From positions 124,001-188,000 of the forward strand of contig JANQOK010000015.1 in NCBI GenBank assembly GCA_028289645.1: DNA of 64,000 bases. The letters run 5' to 3'. Both the position numbers and the translations under genes were made by a program. This DNA is from Anderseniella sp. (lineage in GTDB: Bacteria > Pseudomonadota > Alphaproteobacteria > Rhizobiales > Aestuariivirgaceae). Below, piece by piece: positions 43,932-53,148 of the stretch. Every line of letters starts with the position of its first letter. Within the stretch, counting starts at the first letter, position 1. The notes under the pieces were generated by a model. The model was not told the DNA's origin. It saw only the letters and a program-made list of their open reading frames with translations, and ran no database searches.

Positions 43932-44845
43932 TTGTCGAGCCTCGGATTGAGAATGTCGCGAAGGTGATCGCCGACCATGTTGATGGCGACAATCAGGATG
44001 ATCAGCATGATGCCGGGATAAACGGATATCCAGGTTCTGCCGCTCATCATGTATTTCACCCCGTTGGAAATCAGCATGCCGAGCGACGGTTCGGTGACCG
44101 GCAGGCCCAGGCCCAGGAACGACAGCGTCGCCTCCAGGGCAATGGCATAGGCAATCTGCACCGTGGCGACCACGATCAGCGCCGGCATGGCGTTGGGCAG
44201 GATATGGCGGAACACGATGCGCCGTGCCGACAGCGGCGTGGCCGCAGCGGCTTCCACATAGTCCTTAGAACGTTCGGCAGACGCGGCACCGAATGCAGTA
44301 CGCGCAAAATAGGCGTACTGTGCCGCGACCAGCGCCGTCACCAGCTGCGCCTGGCCCTGGCCCAGCAGCGCCACCAGCACCAGCGCCAGCAATATCGGTG
44401 GGAATGACAGCTGCAGGTCGACAATACGCATCAGAACCGCCTCAACGAACCCGCGCGCATAGGCGGCCGCAATGCCGACCGTGGTGCCGATCATCAGTGC
44501 CACGGCACCTGCGGTGATGCCGATCTGCAACGACACCCGCAGGCCGTACAGTATCGCCGACCACAGGTCCCGGCCCTGCGCATCGGTTCCCAGGATGTGG
44601 GTGTATCCGCCTGAGCCGACAAACCCTGGTGGCCGCCTGGCGTCGCGCAGCGACAGGCCGGACAGGTCATATGGGTCCTGCGGCGATATCAGCGGCGCAA
44701 ACAGCGCCATCAACACCAGCAGCACCACCACGGCAAACGCAATCAGCGCGATACGGTCTTCGCAAAACCGCCACCACAGGTCACGCCACGGCGAAATGGC
44801 TTTGGGCGGCTTGGCCGGTGACGGTGTCATGGCGGGATCGCTCAT
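43928..44845 (-). CDS. Peptide ABC importer permease (DppC type)
   Basis: 305 residues with about six membrane helices. The N-terminal cytosolic part ends at WRFCEDRIALIAFAVVVLLVL, a periplasmic loop follows (LGTDAQGRDLWSAILYG), and the permease EAA loop reads KDYVEAAAATPLSARRIVFRHILPNAM. DppC-type, consistent with the DppB-type partner it overlaps by four bases. Confidence 0.94.
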   Translation of the reverse strand: MSDPAMTPSPAKPPKAISPWRDLWWRFCEDRIALIAFAVVVLLVLMALFAPLISPQDPYDLSGLSLRDARRPPGFVGSGGYTHILGTDAQGRDLWSAILYGLRVSLQIGITAGAVALMIGTTVGIAAAYARGFVEAVLMRIVDLQLSFPPILLALVLVALLGQGQAQLVTALVAAQYAYFARTAFGAASAERSKDYVEAAAATPLSARRIVFRHILPNAMPALIVVATVQIAYAIALEATLSFLGLGLPVTEPSLGMLISNGVKYMMSGRTWISVYPGIMLIILIVAINMVGDHLRDILNPRLDK

Positions 44846-45816
44846 GCGGCACCTCCCCGGCGCAGGCGCGGATCAAGCAGCGCGTACACCAGGTCGACGA
44901 CCAGGTTGATGGTAACGAACAGGCCAGCCGTCAGCATCAGGTAGGCCATCATCACCGGCCGGTCGAGATTCTTGATGGAATCGATGATCAGCTTGCCCAC
45001 GCCCGGCCATGAAAAGATGGTTTCGGTCACCACCGCGAAGGCAAGCGTTGAGCCCAGTTCAAGCCCGAAAACCGTGACGATCGGTATCGAAATCAGCTTG
45101 AGCACATGGCGTGACATGATGGTCCACTCCGACAGGCCGGCGGCGCGGGCGAACTTCACCGTGTCCCCCAGCATGATCTCGCGGGTGCCGGCCCGCGCCA
45201 GGCGGATCATAATGGCGAGCTTGAACAGCGCCAGGTTGATGGCCGGCAACGCCAGGTGCGACCAGCCGTTCAGTGTCAGGAAGCTCCAGGCTGTCCCGAA
45301 CAGTTGTGCCGTATCGCCCCGCCCGCCGGACGGCAGCCAGCCAAGCTCAACCGCAAAGGTCAGGATCAGGATCAGGCCGACCCAGAATGTCGGCACCGAA
45401 AAGCCGAGGATGGACACCGCCATGATGACCCGGGAAGACATCGCTTCCGGCCGGTAGCCGGCCAGCATCCCCAGCGGTACTCCGATAACCAGTGCGCCGA
45501 GCACGGAAACCAGAACAAGCTCTATCGTCGCCGGCAACCGTCCCGATATCAGCTGCAGCACCGGCTCACTGTAAATATAGGACCGGCCGAGATCGCCCTG
45601 CAGCAGGTTGCGGATGTACAGGAAATATTGCTCGACGACCGGCCTGTCGAGGCCGAAGCGGGCTATGGTGCGCTCGCGCACGTCCTGCGTTGCTTCAGGC
45701 GGGATCAGGATTTCCAGCGGGTTTCCGATGGAATAGATGCCGGCGAACACGACCACCGACATCACTGCCATTACGAGTATGGCCTGCAGCAGTCGCTGGA
45801 TGATAAAACCTGACAT
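44842..45816 (-). CDS. Peptide ABC importer permease (DppB type)
   Basis: 324 residues. The N terminus MSGFIIQRLLQAILVMAVM is the usual first helix of DppB, followed by the periplasmic loop with RFGLDRPVVEQYFLYI. The core has five further helices, and the EAA loop reads KFARAAGLSEWTIMSRHVLKLISIPIV. It follows the binding-protein gene after 66 bases that contain a stable stem-loop. Confidence 0.94.
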   Translation of the reverse strand: MSGFIIQRLLQAILVMAVMSVVVFAGIYSIGNPLEILIPPEATQDVRERTIARFGLDRPVVEQYFLYIRNLLQGDLGRSYIYSEPVLQLISGRLPATIELVLVSVLGALVIGVPLGMLAGYRPEAMSSRVIMAVSILGFSVPTFWVGLILILTFAVELGWLPSGGRGDTAQLFGTAWSFLTLNGWSHLALPAINLALFKLAIMIRLARAGTREIMLGDTVKFARAAGLSEWTIMSRHVLKLISIPIVTVFGLELGSTLAFAVVTETIFSWPGVGKLIIDSIKNLDRPVMMAYLMLTAGLFVTINLVVDLVYALLDPRLRRGGAA

Positions 45817-45844
45817 CGATGCCGCAATATCCGTGTCCGGGACA

Positions 45845-45874
45845 AGCGGGACGCCCGTTCAGGAGCATCCCGCT
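45845..45874 (-). promoter_or_regulatory. Intercistronic stem-loop between binding protein and permease genes
   Basis: agcgggacgc and gcatcccgct pair over ten positions (one wobble) around a ten-base loop. No U tract follows, so it is not a standard terminator. In solute-importer operons such hairpins after the binding-protein cistron stabilise its mRNA and let it accumulate above the membrane subunits. Confidence 0.5.
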
Positions 45875-45882
45875 CAGTCATG

Positions 45883-47466
45883 CTATTTTGCCGGCTTGAT
45901 GAAGTAAGCCAGTGTCTCCTCGTCCGCCCGCGGCGTCACGACCACCTTGTCGGCACGGCCCGCCCAGACAGTTTGCAGAACCACAATAGAGATGTAGGCG
46001 CGATCTGCCATGGTTTTCTCCATTGCCTGTTCGAACAGCGCCCGGCGTTTGTCGGCATCCGGTTCCTGCACACCTTCCTGCATCAGCTTGTCGACATCAT
46101 CGTTCTTGTAGCCGATACGGTTGAAGGCGCCCATCTTCACCTCTTCGTTTGGCGAATGGGCCAGTGATCCAAGCGTGTAGGACGCCTCGCCGGTGAGTGT
46201 GCCCCAGCCGTTCATGAACACCGAATATTCCTTGCGCGCCTGGGTCGGGAAATACACCGTCTTGGAGATGGCATTGACATTGGTGTCGATGCCGATCTGG
46301 GCAAACATCTGGCCCAGGCCCTCGCAGATAGCGCCATCGCCCGGCAGGCGGTCATTGGTGCAGTACAGGTCAATCTGGAAACCGTCAGGATAGCCAGCCT
46401 CCTTCAACAGCGCCTTGGCCTTGTCGACACTGTATTCCGGTGCCGGGATTTTCTCCGACGATCCGAAAAAGCCTGCCGGCATCATCTGGTTGGCCGGTTT
46501 GCCCAGCCCCTCGAGAACCACGTCGACCATTGTCTGGCGATCGATGGCAAGGTCGATTGCTTCGCGCACACGCGCATCGCGCAGCGGGTTCTTGTCCAGC
46601 TTGCTACCGTCCTTGGCCCGCACTTTCGGTGTCACCTCGCGCTGGTCGAGCTGCAGGTTCATCACATAGACCGAGTCACCCAGAAACGTCTTGATTTTCG
46701 GATCCGTGCCGAGCGACAGGTAATCGGCAGACGACACATAGTTGATCACATCGACATCGCCAGCCTTGAGCGCCGCCAGCCTGGATGAGTCATCCGAGAT
46801 TTCGCGGCGCACCACTTTCTCCCAGGGGGCCGGGCCGCGCCAGTAATCGTCATACCGCTCCATGACCAGGCTGCCCTTGGGCTCCCAGGACACATACTTG
46901 AAAGGCCCGGTTCCGATGGTCGCCTTGCCGGAGTTGAAGCCTTCCGCGCTGGTCTCAGCCGTCGAATAGTCCTTGGCCGCCTCGGACGACACAATGAACA
47001 GGCGCACGAAGTCGTACGGCAGTGTTGCCGCCGTTCCGTTGGTGTGAATATGGATCGTGTACGGGTCCACAATCTCGACCTGCTTGACGCGGCGAACATA
47101 GATTTCGGTGGTCGTCGGTCCGGTCACCTTGGGAATACGGTCGATGGAGAATTTCACATCTTCCGCATCGAAGGTGGAGCCATCGTGAAACTTGACCCCT
47201 TCGCGAAGTTTGAATTCCCAGGTATCCGCATCAACCGCCTTCCAGGATGTGGCAAGACCCGGTTCAAGCTGAAGGTCGTCGCCGGTCCATACCAGCGGAT
47301 CGAAGATATGCTTTACGGCATCGGCCTGCGGGCCCAGTGCAGAGTAGTGCGGATCCATGGATTCTGGGCCGCCACGAACGCCAACCGTGAGGGTTTCAGC
47401 ACTGGCGGCAACGGCGGACATGCCCATCACACTGGCCAGAACGAGTGAAAAGATCGTCTTTTTCAT
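45883..47466 (-). CDS. Peptide-type ABC importer substrate-binding protein
   Basis: 527 residues from the ATG at 47466, which begins a clear signal peptide (MKKTIFSLVLASVMGMSAVAASA). The mature protein is SBP family 5: LTVGVRGGPESMDPHYSALGP, LEPGLATSWKAVDADTWEFKL, TIGTGPFKYVSWEPKGS and REAIDLAIDRQTMVD. It delivers the substrate to the DppB/C/D/F-like subunits encoded downstream. The gene is divergent from a MarR-type regulator, suggesting substrate-dependent control. Confidence 0.94.
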   Translation of the reverse strand: MKKTIFSLVLASVMGMSAVAASAETLTVGVRGGPESMDPHYSALGPQADAVKHIFDPLVWTGDDLQLEPGLATSWKAVDADTWEFKLREGVKFHDGSTFDAEDVKFSIDRIPKVTGPTTTEIYVRRVKQVEIVDPYTIHIHTNGTAATLPYDFVRLFIVSSEAAKDYSTAETSAEGFNSGKATIGTGPFKYVSWEPKGSLVMERYDDYWRGPAPWEKVVRREISDDSSRLAALKAGDVDVINYVSSADYLSLGTDPKIKTFLGDSVYVMNLQLDQREVTPKVRAKDGSKLDKNPLRDARVREAIDLAIDRQTMVDVVLEGLGKPANQMMPAGFFGSSEKIPAPEYSVDKAKALLKEAGYPDGFQIDLYCTNDRLPGDGAICEGLGQMFAQIGIDTNVNAISKTVYFPTQARKEYSVFMNGWGTLTGEASYTLGSLAHSPNEEVKMGAFNRIGYKNDDVDKLMQEGVQEPDADKRRALFEQAMEKTMADRAYISIVVLQTVWAGRADKVVVTPRADEETLAYFIKPAK

Positions 47467-47606
47467 GGAGTGATCCCCTTGATTCGGATACAAATTCAAC
47501 CTCGCAAGCCCCGAAAAGAAATACTTCAATTTGGAACTTGTTTCCTAAAAGGTGCTGCGCCATGCTGTCCGCGTCAAGAGAAAAATCGACAGCCTCTCGC
47601 TTTCAC

Positions 47607-48197
47607 ATGGATCGAAAGATGCTCAAACCCGACCCGAAACACTGCACCCCCGGTGACCTTTCCGGATTGCCGGACGAGGCCGCGCATGACGAGATGACAA
47701 GGGTCAAGCTGTGGCAGAACCCGTGCTGGTTCACCTACCGGCTGAACTATCTGGCACTGCGCTACAACGTACCGCTATATGCCTGGGTTGAAGACCGATA
47801 CGGCTTATCGCGGCCGGAGTTCGTAGTGATTTTTTCGCTCGGGCTGCTGGACGGCGCCTACGCCCGCGACATCAGCGCGTCGTCGGGTTTCCCGCAGAAT
47901 ACGCTCAGCCGCGCCATCCACAAACTCAACCGCCTGCAGCTGATATCCCGGACACCGGACACCAAGGACGGACGGCGCTTCATGCTGTCACTGACGCCTG
48001 AAGGCCGTGCCCTGTTCGATGAGGCACTGCCACGCTTTGTATCGTTCGAGCACATGATGCTGGATGCGCTGGATCATGACGAACAGCAGCAGCTTTCCAC
48101 CCTGATGGCCAAGATGGTGCTGGCGTCACCACAATGGCCGAACACGCTCGAAGATCAGAACACCGAAAAGGGGGGACGGAACGATGCGCGTCGCTGA
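47607..48197 (+). CDS. MarR-family transcription regulator
   Basis: 196 residues from the ATG at 47607; other in-frame starts at 47562 and 47619 are possible. The winged HTH lies at about residues 60-130: LSRPEFVVIFSLGLLDGAYARDIS, the recognition segment PQNTLSRAIHKLNRLQLISR, and wing DTKDGRRFMLSLTPEGRALF. It probably controls the divergent importer and its own operon. The region 47467-47606 contains ggaacttgtttcc (47533-47545), a weak palindrome that could be its site. It overlaps the creatininase gene by 14 bases. Confidence 0.87.
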   Translation: MDRKMLKPDPKHCTPGDLSGLPDEAAHDEMTRVKLWQNPCWFTYRLNYLALRYNVPLYAWVEDRYGLSRPEFVVIFSLGLLDGAYARDISASSGFPQNTLSRAIHKLNRLQLISRTPDTKDGRRFMLSLTPEGRALFDEALPRFVSFEHMMLDALDHDEQQQLSTLMAKMVLASPQWPNTLEDQNTEKGGRNDARR

Positions 48198-48900
48198 GAT
48201 GAACTGGTCCGACATGGAAAAGCAGGTTGCGCGCGATGACCGCTGCGTGCTGCCGATCGGCTCGACCGAACAGCACGCGCAACTGTCGCTGTGCGTGGAC
48301 GCCATACTGGCGGAACGGGTGGCAGCTGAGGCAGCCGACAGTGCCGGCGTGCCGGTGTTCCCTGTCATGCCGTACGGACTTGCGCCCTATTTCGCCGACT
48401 TTCCGGGCACGGTGACCTTGCGGGTTGAAACCCTGCTGGCGGTGGTGCGCGATGTCATTGCATCGTTTTCACGCATGGGGTTTCGCCGCGTCCTGATCGT
48501 CAATGGCCATGGCGGCAACCAGCCCGCCGGAGCCGTCGCCAATGAACTGATGATCGATCATCCCGACATGAACATCAAGTTTCACAACTGGTGGAACGCA
48601 CCCAAAGTCTGGGCCCATGCCCAGGAGATCGACCCGTCCGGCAGCCATGCCAACTGGATGGAGAACTTCCCGTGGACCCGGCTGGCCCACGCCGCAGCGC
48701 CACAGCACATCAAGGATGCCGCCGATCTCACCGCCCTGAAGGCGGCCGCGCCGGCAGCCGCCAGGCAATTGCTCGGTGATGGCAGTTTTGGCGGGCCTTA
48801 CCAGAAAGACGATGCGACCATGCTGGCACTGTGGCAGACCGGCGTGGACGAAGTCCGCGAGGCGCTCGACGGACCGTGGCCGAAACTGCAACAGGAGTGA
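48184..48900 (+). CDS. Creatininase-family amidohydrolase
   Basis: 238 residues. VLPIGSTEQHAQLSLCVDA near residue 22 carries the metal-binding E-Q-H and D motif of the creatininase family, and VNGHGGN near 105 and an acidic QEIDPSGSHANWME near 150 complete the metal site. The typical G-H-L of creatininase is AQL here. Family members open cyclic amides (creatinine, or formamide intermediates in flavin/deazaflavin pathways). The context of peptide importer, M20 peptidase and dehydrogenases suggests amide-bond catabolism. It overlaps the regulator gene by 14 bases. Confidence 0.88.
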   Translation: MRVAEMNWSDMEKQVARDDRCVLPIGSTEQHAQLSLCVDAILAERVAAEAADSAGVPVFPVMPYGLAPYFADFPGTVTLRVETLLAVVRDVIASFSRMGFRRVLIVNGHGGNQPAGAVANELMIDHPDMNIKFHNWWNAPKVWAHAQEIDPSGSHANWMENFPWTRLAHAAAPQHIKDAADLTALKAAAPAAARQLLGDGSFGGPYQKDDATMLALWQTGVDEVREALDGPWPKLQQE

Positions 48901-48905
48901 CGTGA

Positions 48906-49925
48906 ATGGATGAACCCATCCTGATCTGGGGTGCGGGCGCCATTGGCGGCACGCTCGGCGCCTGGTGGGCACGGGCCGGTGAAGATGTCCTGATGGTCGA
49001 TATCGTCCCGGAACATGTTCGTGCCTGCCGGACGCATGGTGTGTCGATAAACGGGCCCGTGGAAACATTCACCCAGGTTGTTCCCTCTGTGACGCCGGAT
49101 GAGCTTGAAGGGCGTTTTTCGCGTGTCGTCCTGGCCGTAAAGGCCCAGGCGACCGAGGTTGCCGCGAAGGCCCTGGCACCCCACCTGGCTGATGACGGCT
49201 ACGTGTTGTCAGCCCAGAACGGCCTTAATGAGCTGACCATCGCGGCTATCGTCGGCGAAGAGCGCACCATGGGTGCGTTTGTCAATTTCGGCGCCGACTG
49301 GCACGGCCCCGGCGATATTCTGTTCGGCAATCGCGGCGCGGTGGTCGTGGGAGAAATTGACGGCAGCGTTCGCGACAGGACGCGCGACATGCACCGCCTG
49401 CTGTCGGTTTTCGAACCAGATGCCGTGCTGACGCCGGACATATGGTCCTATCTGTGGGGCAAACTCGGCTACGGCGCCATGCTGTTTGCCACCGCGCTGA
49501 CACCGCAGTCCATGACGGAAAATTTTGCCGACCCCGCCCGGGTTCCCACCTTCGTCGCGCTGGGACGTGAAGTGATGGCCGTTGCCAGCGCCCGCGGCGT
49601 CCAGCCAACCGGCTTCAACGGCTTTGATCCCGATGCCTTCATGGCCGATGCAGGCGAGGATGACGCACGCGCCTGCATCGCCCGGCTGGCCGAGTTCAAC
49701 AGCACCACCGCCAAGACCCACTCCGGCATCTGGCGCGACCTGGCAGTGCGCAAGCGGCGCACCGAGGTCGATCCGCAGATCGGCATCATCTGCGATCTGG
49801 GCCGGTCCGCCGGAATCCCGACACCGGGGCTGGACGCGGTCAAGCAGCTGATCAATGACATCGAGGCCGGTCGCCGGGAACAATCGGCGGAAACGTTTCA
49901 GGAGCTGGCAGACCGATGCAGCTAG
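48906..49925 (+). CDS. Ketopantoate-reductase-family (ApbA/PanE-like) dehydrogenase
   Basis: 339 residues. The Rossmann motif ILIWGAGAIGGTLGAWWARAG is at residues 5-25, LAVKAQATEVAAKAL lies near 80, and the C-terminal helical domain contains KLGYGAMLFATALT and the conserved segment KTHSGIWRDLAVRKRRTEVD near 275 (K-x-x-x-x-x-D-L-E-x-x-R-x-T-E region). In a catabolic operon it more likely reduces or oxidises an imported 2-oxo or hydroxy acid than serves pantothenate synthesis. Five bases after the creatininase stop. Confidence 0.87.
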   Translation: MDEPILIWGAGAIGGTLGAWWARAGEDVLMVDIVPEHVRACRTHGVSINGPVETFTQVVPSVTPDELEGRFSRVVLAVKAQATEVAAKALAPHLADDGYVLSAQNGLNELTIAAIVGEERTMGAFVNFGADWHGPGDILFGNRGAVVVGEIDGSVRDRTRDMHRLLSVFEPDAVLTPDIWSYLWGKLGYGAMLFATALTPQSMTENFADPARVPTFVALGREVMAVASARGVQPTGFNGFDPDAFMADAGEDDARACIARLAEFNSTTAKTHSGIWRDLAVRKRRTEVDPQIGIICDLGRSAGIPTPGLDAVKQLINDIEAGRREQSAETFQELADRCS

Positions 49926-50662
49926 ACTTCCACGCGAAGACGGTGCTGGTGACCGGCGCTGCCCGGGGCATCGGACGCGCGATCGCTGCAACCTTTGCAG
50001 CGTCCGGTGCAACTGTGATTGTAACCGACATCGATGCTCAGGGCCTTGCACAGACGGCTGGCGAGCTGAACCTGGCAGCACACGCGCTCGACCTGTCCGA
50101 CAGATCTGCGGTGCACGGTCTTGTCGCATCGCTGGACAGCAGTCCGGATGTCGTCGTCCATGCAGCGGGCGGCACCCGTGGACAGGCTGGCAGGCCCATT
50201 GAGGACATAGACGAGGCGGATTGGCACAGCATCTTCGCCGCAAATGCGGATGCGTTTTTCTGGCTGGCCCAGGCCTGTGCGCCAGCCATGAAACTGCGCG
50301 GTGCCGGCCGGTTGATCGCCATCGCCTCCGGTGCCGGCCTGCGCCCGTCCCTGACCGGTATCCAGGCCTATGCAGGTGCCAAGCATGCGCTTGTCGGCAT
50401 CGTCAGGCAGTTGTCCTGGGAACTGGGCCCCGCCGGCATCACGGTCAACTCGGTTGCCCCGGGCTTTGTTCGCTCCAACCCGACCACCGAGCGGCAGTGG
50501 CAGGCGATGGGCACTAACGGCCAGCAGCGGCTGATCGAGTCCATCCATACCCAACGGCTCGGCAGCGCCGATGACATTGCCGCAGCGACACTGTTTCTGG
50601 CCAGCGACCAGGCAGGCTGGATCTCCGGACAGGTGCTCAGCGTTGATGGAGGCCGCTCGTGA
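49916..50662 (+). CDS. Short-chain dehydrogenase/reductase
   Basis: 248 residues, classical SDR: cofactor motif VLVTGAARGIGRAIA (residues 9-24), VVHAAGG in the N-x-A-G position, catalytic Ser in IASGAGL and Y-x-x-x-K in AYAGAKHA, then PAGITVNSVAPGFVRS. The loss of Asn in the N-x-A-G-like segment is a small deviation. The start lies ten bases inside the end of the preceding gene and the stop overlaps the peptidase start (GTGA), so it is tightly coupled. Confidence 0.9.
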   Translation: MQLDFHAKTVLVTGAARGIGRAIAATFAASGATVIVTDIDAQGLAQTAGELNLAAHALDLSDRSAVHGLVASLDSSPDVVVHAAGGTRGQAGRPIEDIDEADWHSIFAANADAFFWLAQACAPAMKLRGAGRLIAIASGAGLRPSLTGIQAYAGAKHALVGIVRQLSWELGPAGITVNSVAPGFVRSNPTTERQWQAMGTNGQQRLIESIHTQRLGSADDIAAATLFLASDQAGWISGQVLSVDGGRS

Positions 50663-52044
50663 GCGACCCGGTGCTGGACCTCCTGCTGGGCGATGGCGAC
50701 GGCATCCTCGAGCGGCTGATCGAATATGCCCGAATCCCGTCGGTAAGCACGGACCCGGCCTATGCCGACGGCATGGCAGCGGCGCGAAAACTGCTTACTG
50801 ATCGGCTTGAAACAGCCGGTTTCAACAACGTGCAAGAATTCGCAGCGGGCGGACATCCCGCAGTCTATGGCGAGTGGCTCGGCCTGGCCGATGCTCCAAC
50901 CTATCTGGTCTACGGCCATTATGACGTTCAACCGCCGGATCCGCTCGACAAGTGGCACTCGCCGCCATTCGATCCGCAGATACGCGACGGACGCCTGTAT
51001 GGCCGCGGTGTATCGGACGACAAGGGACCGGCGTCCATCGCCTTGGAGGTATTGTTTGCCTTTCTGGCTGCAGAGGGCAGCCTGCCGGTCAACATCAAGA
51101 TCCTGCTGGAAGGCGAAGAGGAAGTTGGCAGTGCCACCCTGCCGGCCATTCTGGCATCCCATGTGGATCTGCTCGGCGCCGACGCGGTGATTTCCGCCGA
51201 TGGCGCCCGCTGGCGCGCCGACCTGCCAAGCGTCAATACCGGCTCGCGCGGCAGCATGGCGTTCGAGCTCGCCTTGCGCACAGCGTCAAAGGATCTGCAT
51301 TCGGGCCGCTTTGGCGGTGCTGTACCCAACGCAGCCCACGTTCTCGCCGACATCGTCGCCGGCCTGCACGGGCCGGACGGCCGGGTAACGGTAGACGGGT
51401 TCTATGACGGCATTGCCGAACCGGACGAAACCGCCCGCAGCGGCATCGCAGACCTGCCCTTTGACGAAACCGGGTTCTTTTCAGCATTGGATTCCGTACC
51501 GTTTGGCGAACAGGGATTTTCCACGCTGGAGCGTCTCTGGCTGCGTCCCACGTTGGAGATAAACGGTATGTGGTCCGGCTATACCGGCAAAGGCGGCAAG
51601 ACCGTCACCCCGGCGGAGGCGTTTGCCAAAATCACCACCAGGCTTGTGCCCGGCCAGGAACCGGTCCATGTGGCACAGGTGCTGCAGCGCCACTTTGAGG
51701 CCACCTGTCCCGCCGGTGTGTCCATGCAGTTTGCGCCCCGCGGCGACGGCAACGCGGCTTACCTGGTGCCGCCGGACCTGCCATTGCTGCTGGCCGTGGA
51801 ACACGCCATTGAAGACACGCTTGGAACCAGGCCGGTGCGCGTCCGGGTCGGCAGTACATTGCCGTTGGCGGACATGATCAAACGCGCCCTTGGTATCGAC
51901 ACGGTCACCCTGTCGTTTTCAACGGCGGACGAGGACTTTCATTCGCCCAATGAGTTTTTCCGGCTGTCGGCCATCGAGCAGGGGGTGACCGCGTGGGTAC
52001 TGCTGCTGCGCAGGCTTGGCCGGTCCAACGGTCAAGACGAATAA
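50659..52044 (+). CDS. M20-family metallopeptidase (dipeptidase-like)
   Basis: 461 residues, GTG start overlapping the SDR stop by four bases. First metal motif TYLVYGHYDVQPPDPLDKW (H87, D89), bridging/second Asp in YGRGVSDDKGP (D120), catalytic Glu in LLEGEEEVGS (about 153-154), dimerisation domain from about 190 (SKDLHSGRFGGAVPNAAHVL), and closing SFSTADEDFHSPNEFF with the last metal His. It hydrolyses dipeptides or N-acyl amino acids in the cytoplasm and fits the adjoining peptide-type importer. Confidence 0.93.
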   Translation: MSDPVLDLLLGDGDGILERLIEYARIPSVSTDPAYADGMAAARKLLTDRLETAGFNNVQEFAAGGHPAVYGEWLGLADAPTYLVYGHYDVQPPDPLDKWHSPPFDPQIRDGRLYGRGVSDDKGPASIALEVLFAFLAAEGSLPVNIKILLEGEEEVGSATLPAILASHVDLLGADAVISADGARWRADLPSVNTGSRGSMAFELALRTASKDLHSGRFGGAVPNAAHVLADIVAGLHGPDGRVTVDGFYDGIAEPDETARSGIADLPFDETGFFSALDSVPFGEQGFSTLERLWLRPTLEINGMWSGYTGKGGKTVTPAEAFAKITTRLVPGQEPVHVAQVLQRHFEATCPAGVSMQFAPRGDGNAAYLVPPDLPLLLAVEHAIEDTLGTRPVRVRVGSTLPLADMIKRALGIDTVTLSFSTADEDFHSPNEFFRLSAIEQGVTAWVLLLRRLGRSNGQDE

Positions 52045-52120
52045 TCCACCGACATTCACCACTACGCTGTGCCGGGATAGTCCTGTAGTGTACCCGCCAA
52101 TTTGGAACCAGAGGTATCAG

Positions 52121-52549
52121 ATGACAGACGCGGCTCAGATCATTGCAACCCTCGGCCTCGAGCCCCATCCCGAAGGCGGTCACTTTGCCGAGACCTGGCG
52201 GGCACCCGCGCCGGCCGGCGAACGTAGCGTCGGCACGGCAATCTATTACCTTCTGCAGGCCGGTGAGGTCAGCCACTGGCATCGCGTCGATGCGGCGGAG
52301 GCCTGGCACTGGTACGCCGGGGCAGCGCTGGAACTCTCATTGTCTCCTGACGGCCAGGATGTGACGCGTCATCAGCTCAGCGCCGACCTGACCGGCGATG
52401 GGCGACCGCAGCTTGTCATCCCGGCCGGCGTCTGGCAGTCGGCCAGATGCCTGGGTGAGTGGACCCTCGTCGGCTGCACCGTGTCACCCGGGTTCGAGTT
52501 TTCAGGCTTTGAGATGGCGGCCCCAGGCTGGCAGCCGGGCAGCAATTAG
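52121..52549 (+). CDS. DUF985-family cupin protein
   Basis: 142 residues from the ATG at 52121, with gaggt seven bases upstream. The family signature begins EPHPEGGHFAETWR, continues AIYYLLQAGEVSHWHRVDAAEAWHWY (metal-site histidines) and ends GWQPGSN. A single-domain cupin of unknown function. It meets the GlcG-like gene tail-to-tail with a four-base overlap. Confidence 0.87.
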   Translation: MTDAAQIIATLGLEPHPEGGHFAETWRAPAPAGERSVGTAIYYLLQAGEVSHWHRVDAAEAWHWYAGAALELSLSPDGQDVTRHQLSADLTGDGRPQLVIPAGVWQSARCLGEWTLVGCTVSPGFEFSGFEMAAPGWQPGSN

Positions 52550-52980
52550 CCGCCAGTGTCGGCCTGGAAACCCGCCGCTTCGATAGCGGCAACCGCACAG
52601 ATTTCATCATTGTCGGACGTATCGCCGGTCACGCCGACCGCTCCGATGATGGCCCCCTTGCGATCCCGCACCAGGACACCGCCCGGCACCGGAACAAGGT
52701 TGCCGTCGGCCAGTGCGTTCACCGACTGGACAAAATAGGGCTGTTCGTTGGCGCGGGCGAAAATGGCACGCGAACCGATGCCCAGTGCAATACAGCCATT
52801 GGCCTTGCCGAACGCCACCTTGAACCGCAGGGTTGAGCTGCCGTCCTGGCTTTCACACGCCTTCACGGTACCGCGGGCATCAAGCACCACGACCGTCATT
52901 GGTTTGGTGAGGCCAATGTCCCGCGCCTTTTTCAGCGCAACCGATACAATTTTGCGGCTCTTGGCAAGCGTGATGCTCAT
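52546..52980 (-). CDS. GlcG/HbpS-family protein (DUF336)
   Basis: 144 residues from the ATG at 52980 (MSITLAKSRKIVSVALKKA). The core has VVVLDARGTVKAC, KANGCIALG and VPGGVLVRDRKGAIIGAVGVTGDTSDNDE, the glycine-rich pattern of the GlcG/HbpS fold, which binds heme or small ligands in some members. No signal peptide is seen in the chosen start; a longer frame exists to 53037. Confidence 0.87.
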   Translation of the reverse strand: MSITLAKSRKIVSVALKKARDIGLTKPMTVVVLDARGTVKACESQDGSSTLRFKVAFGKANGCIALGIGSRAIFARANEQPYFVQSVNALADGNLVPVPGGVLVRDRKGAIIGAVGVTGDTSDNDEICAVAAIEAAGFQADTGG

Positions 52981-53148
52981 CTGGTGTTGTCTCCTGTACA
53001 GTGTCCGGCGTTTGCAGATGCGAATGTTCATGACCACAATCGCACCGTGCGGTCAAACCGTATTGCGGGATAGTTTTCACCGCCGTCCAGCACAAACTTG
53101 TCAGCCCGGCACATCGCCGTCATTGTCGGCCGAACTGGAGATGTCCGA

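Noticed and set aside
45845-45874. Terminator between binding-protein and permease genes
   Set aside because: The hairpin lacks a U tract on the transcribed strand and the permease genes need read-through; reported as an mRNA-stabilising stem-loop instead.
49209-50243. 344-codon minus-strand frame opposite the dehydrogenase genes
   Set aside because: Antisense to two motif-complete plus-strand genes, with Arg/Cys/Gly-rich non-protein-like sequence.
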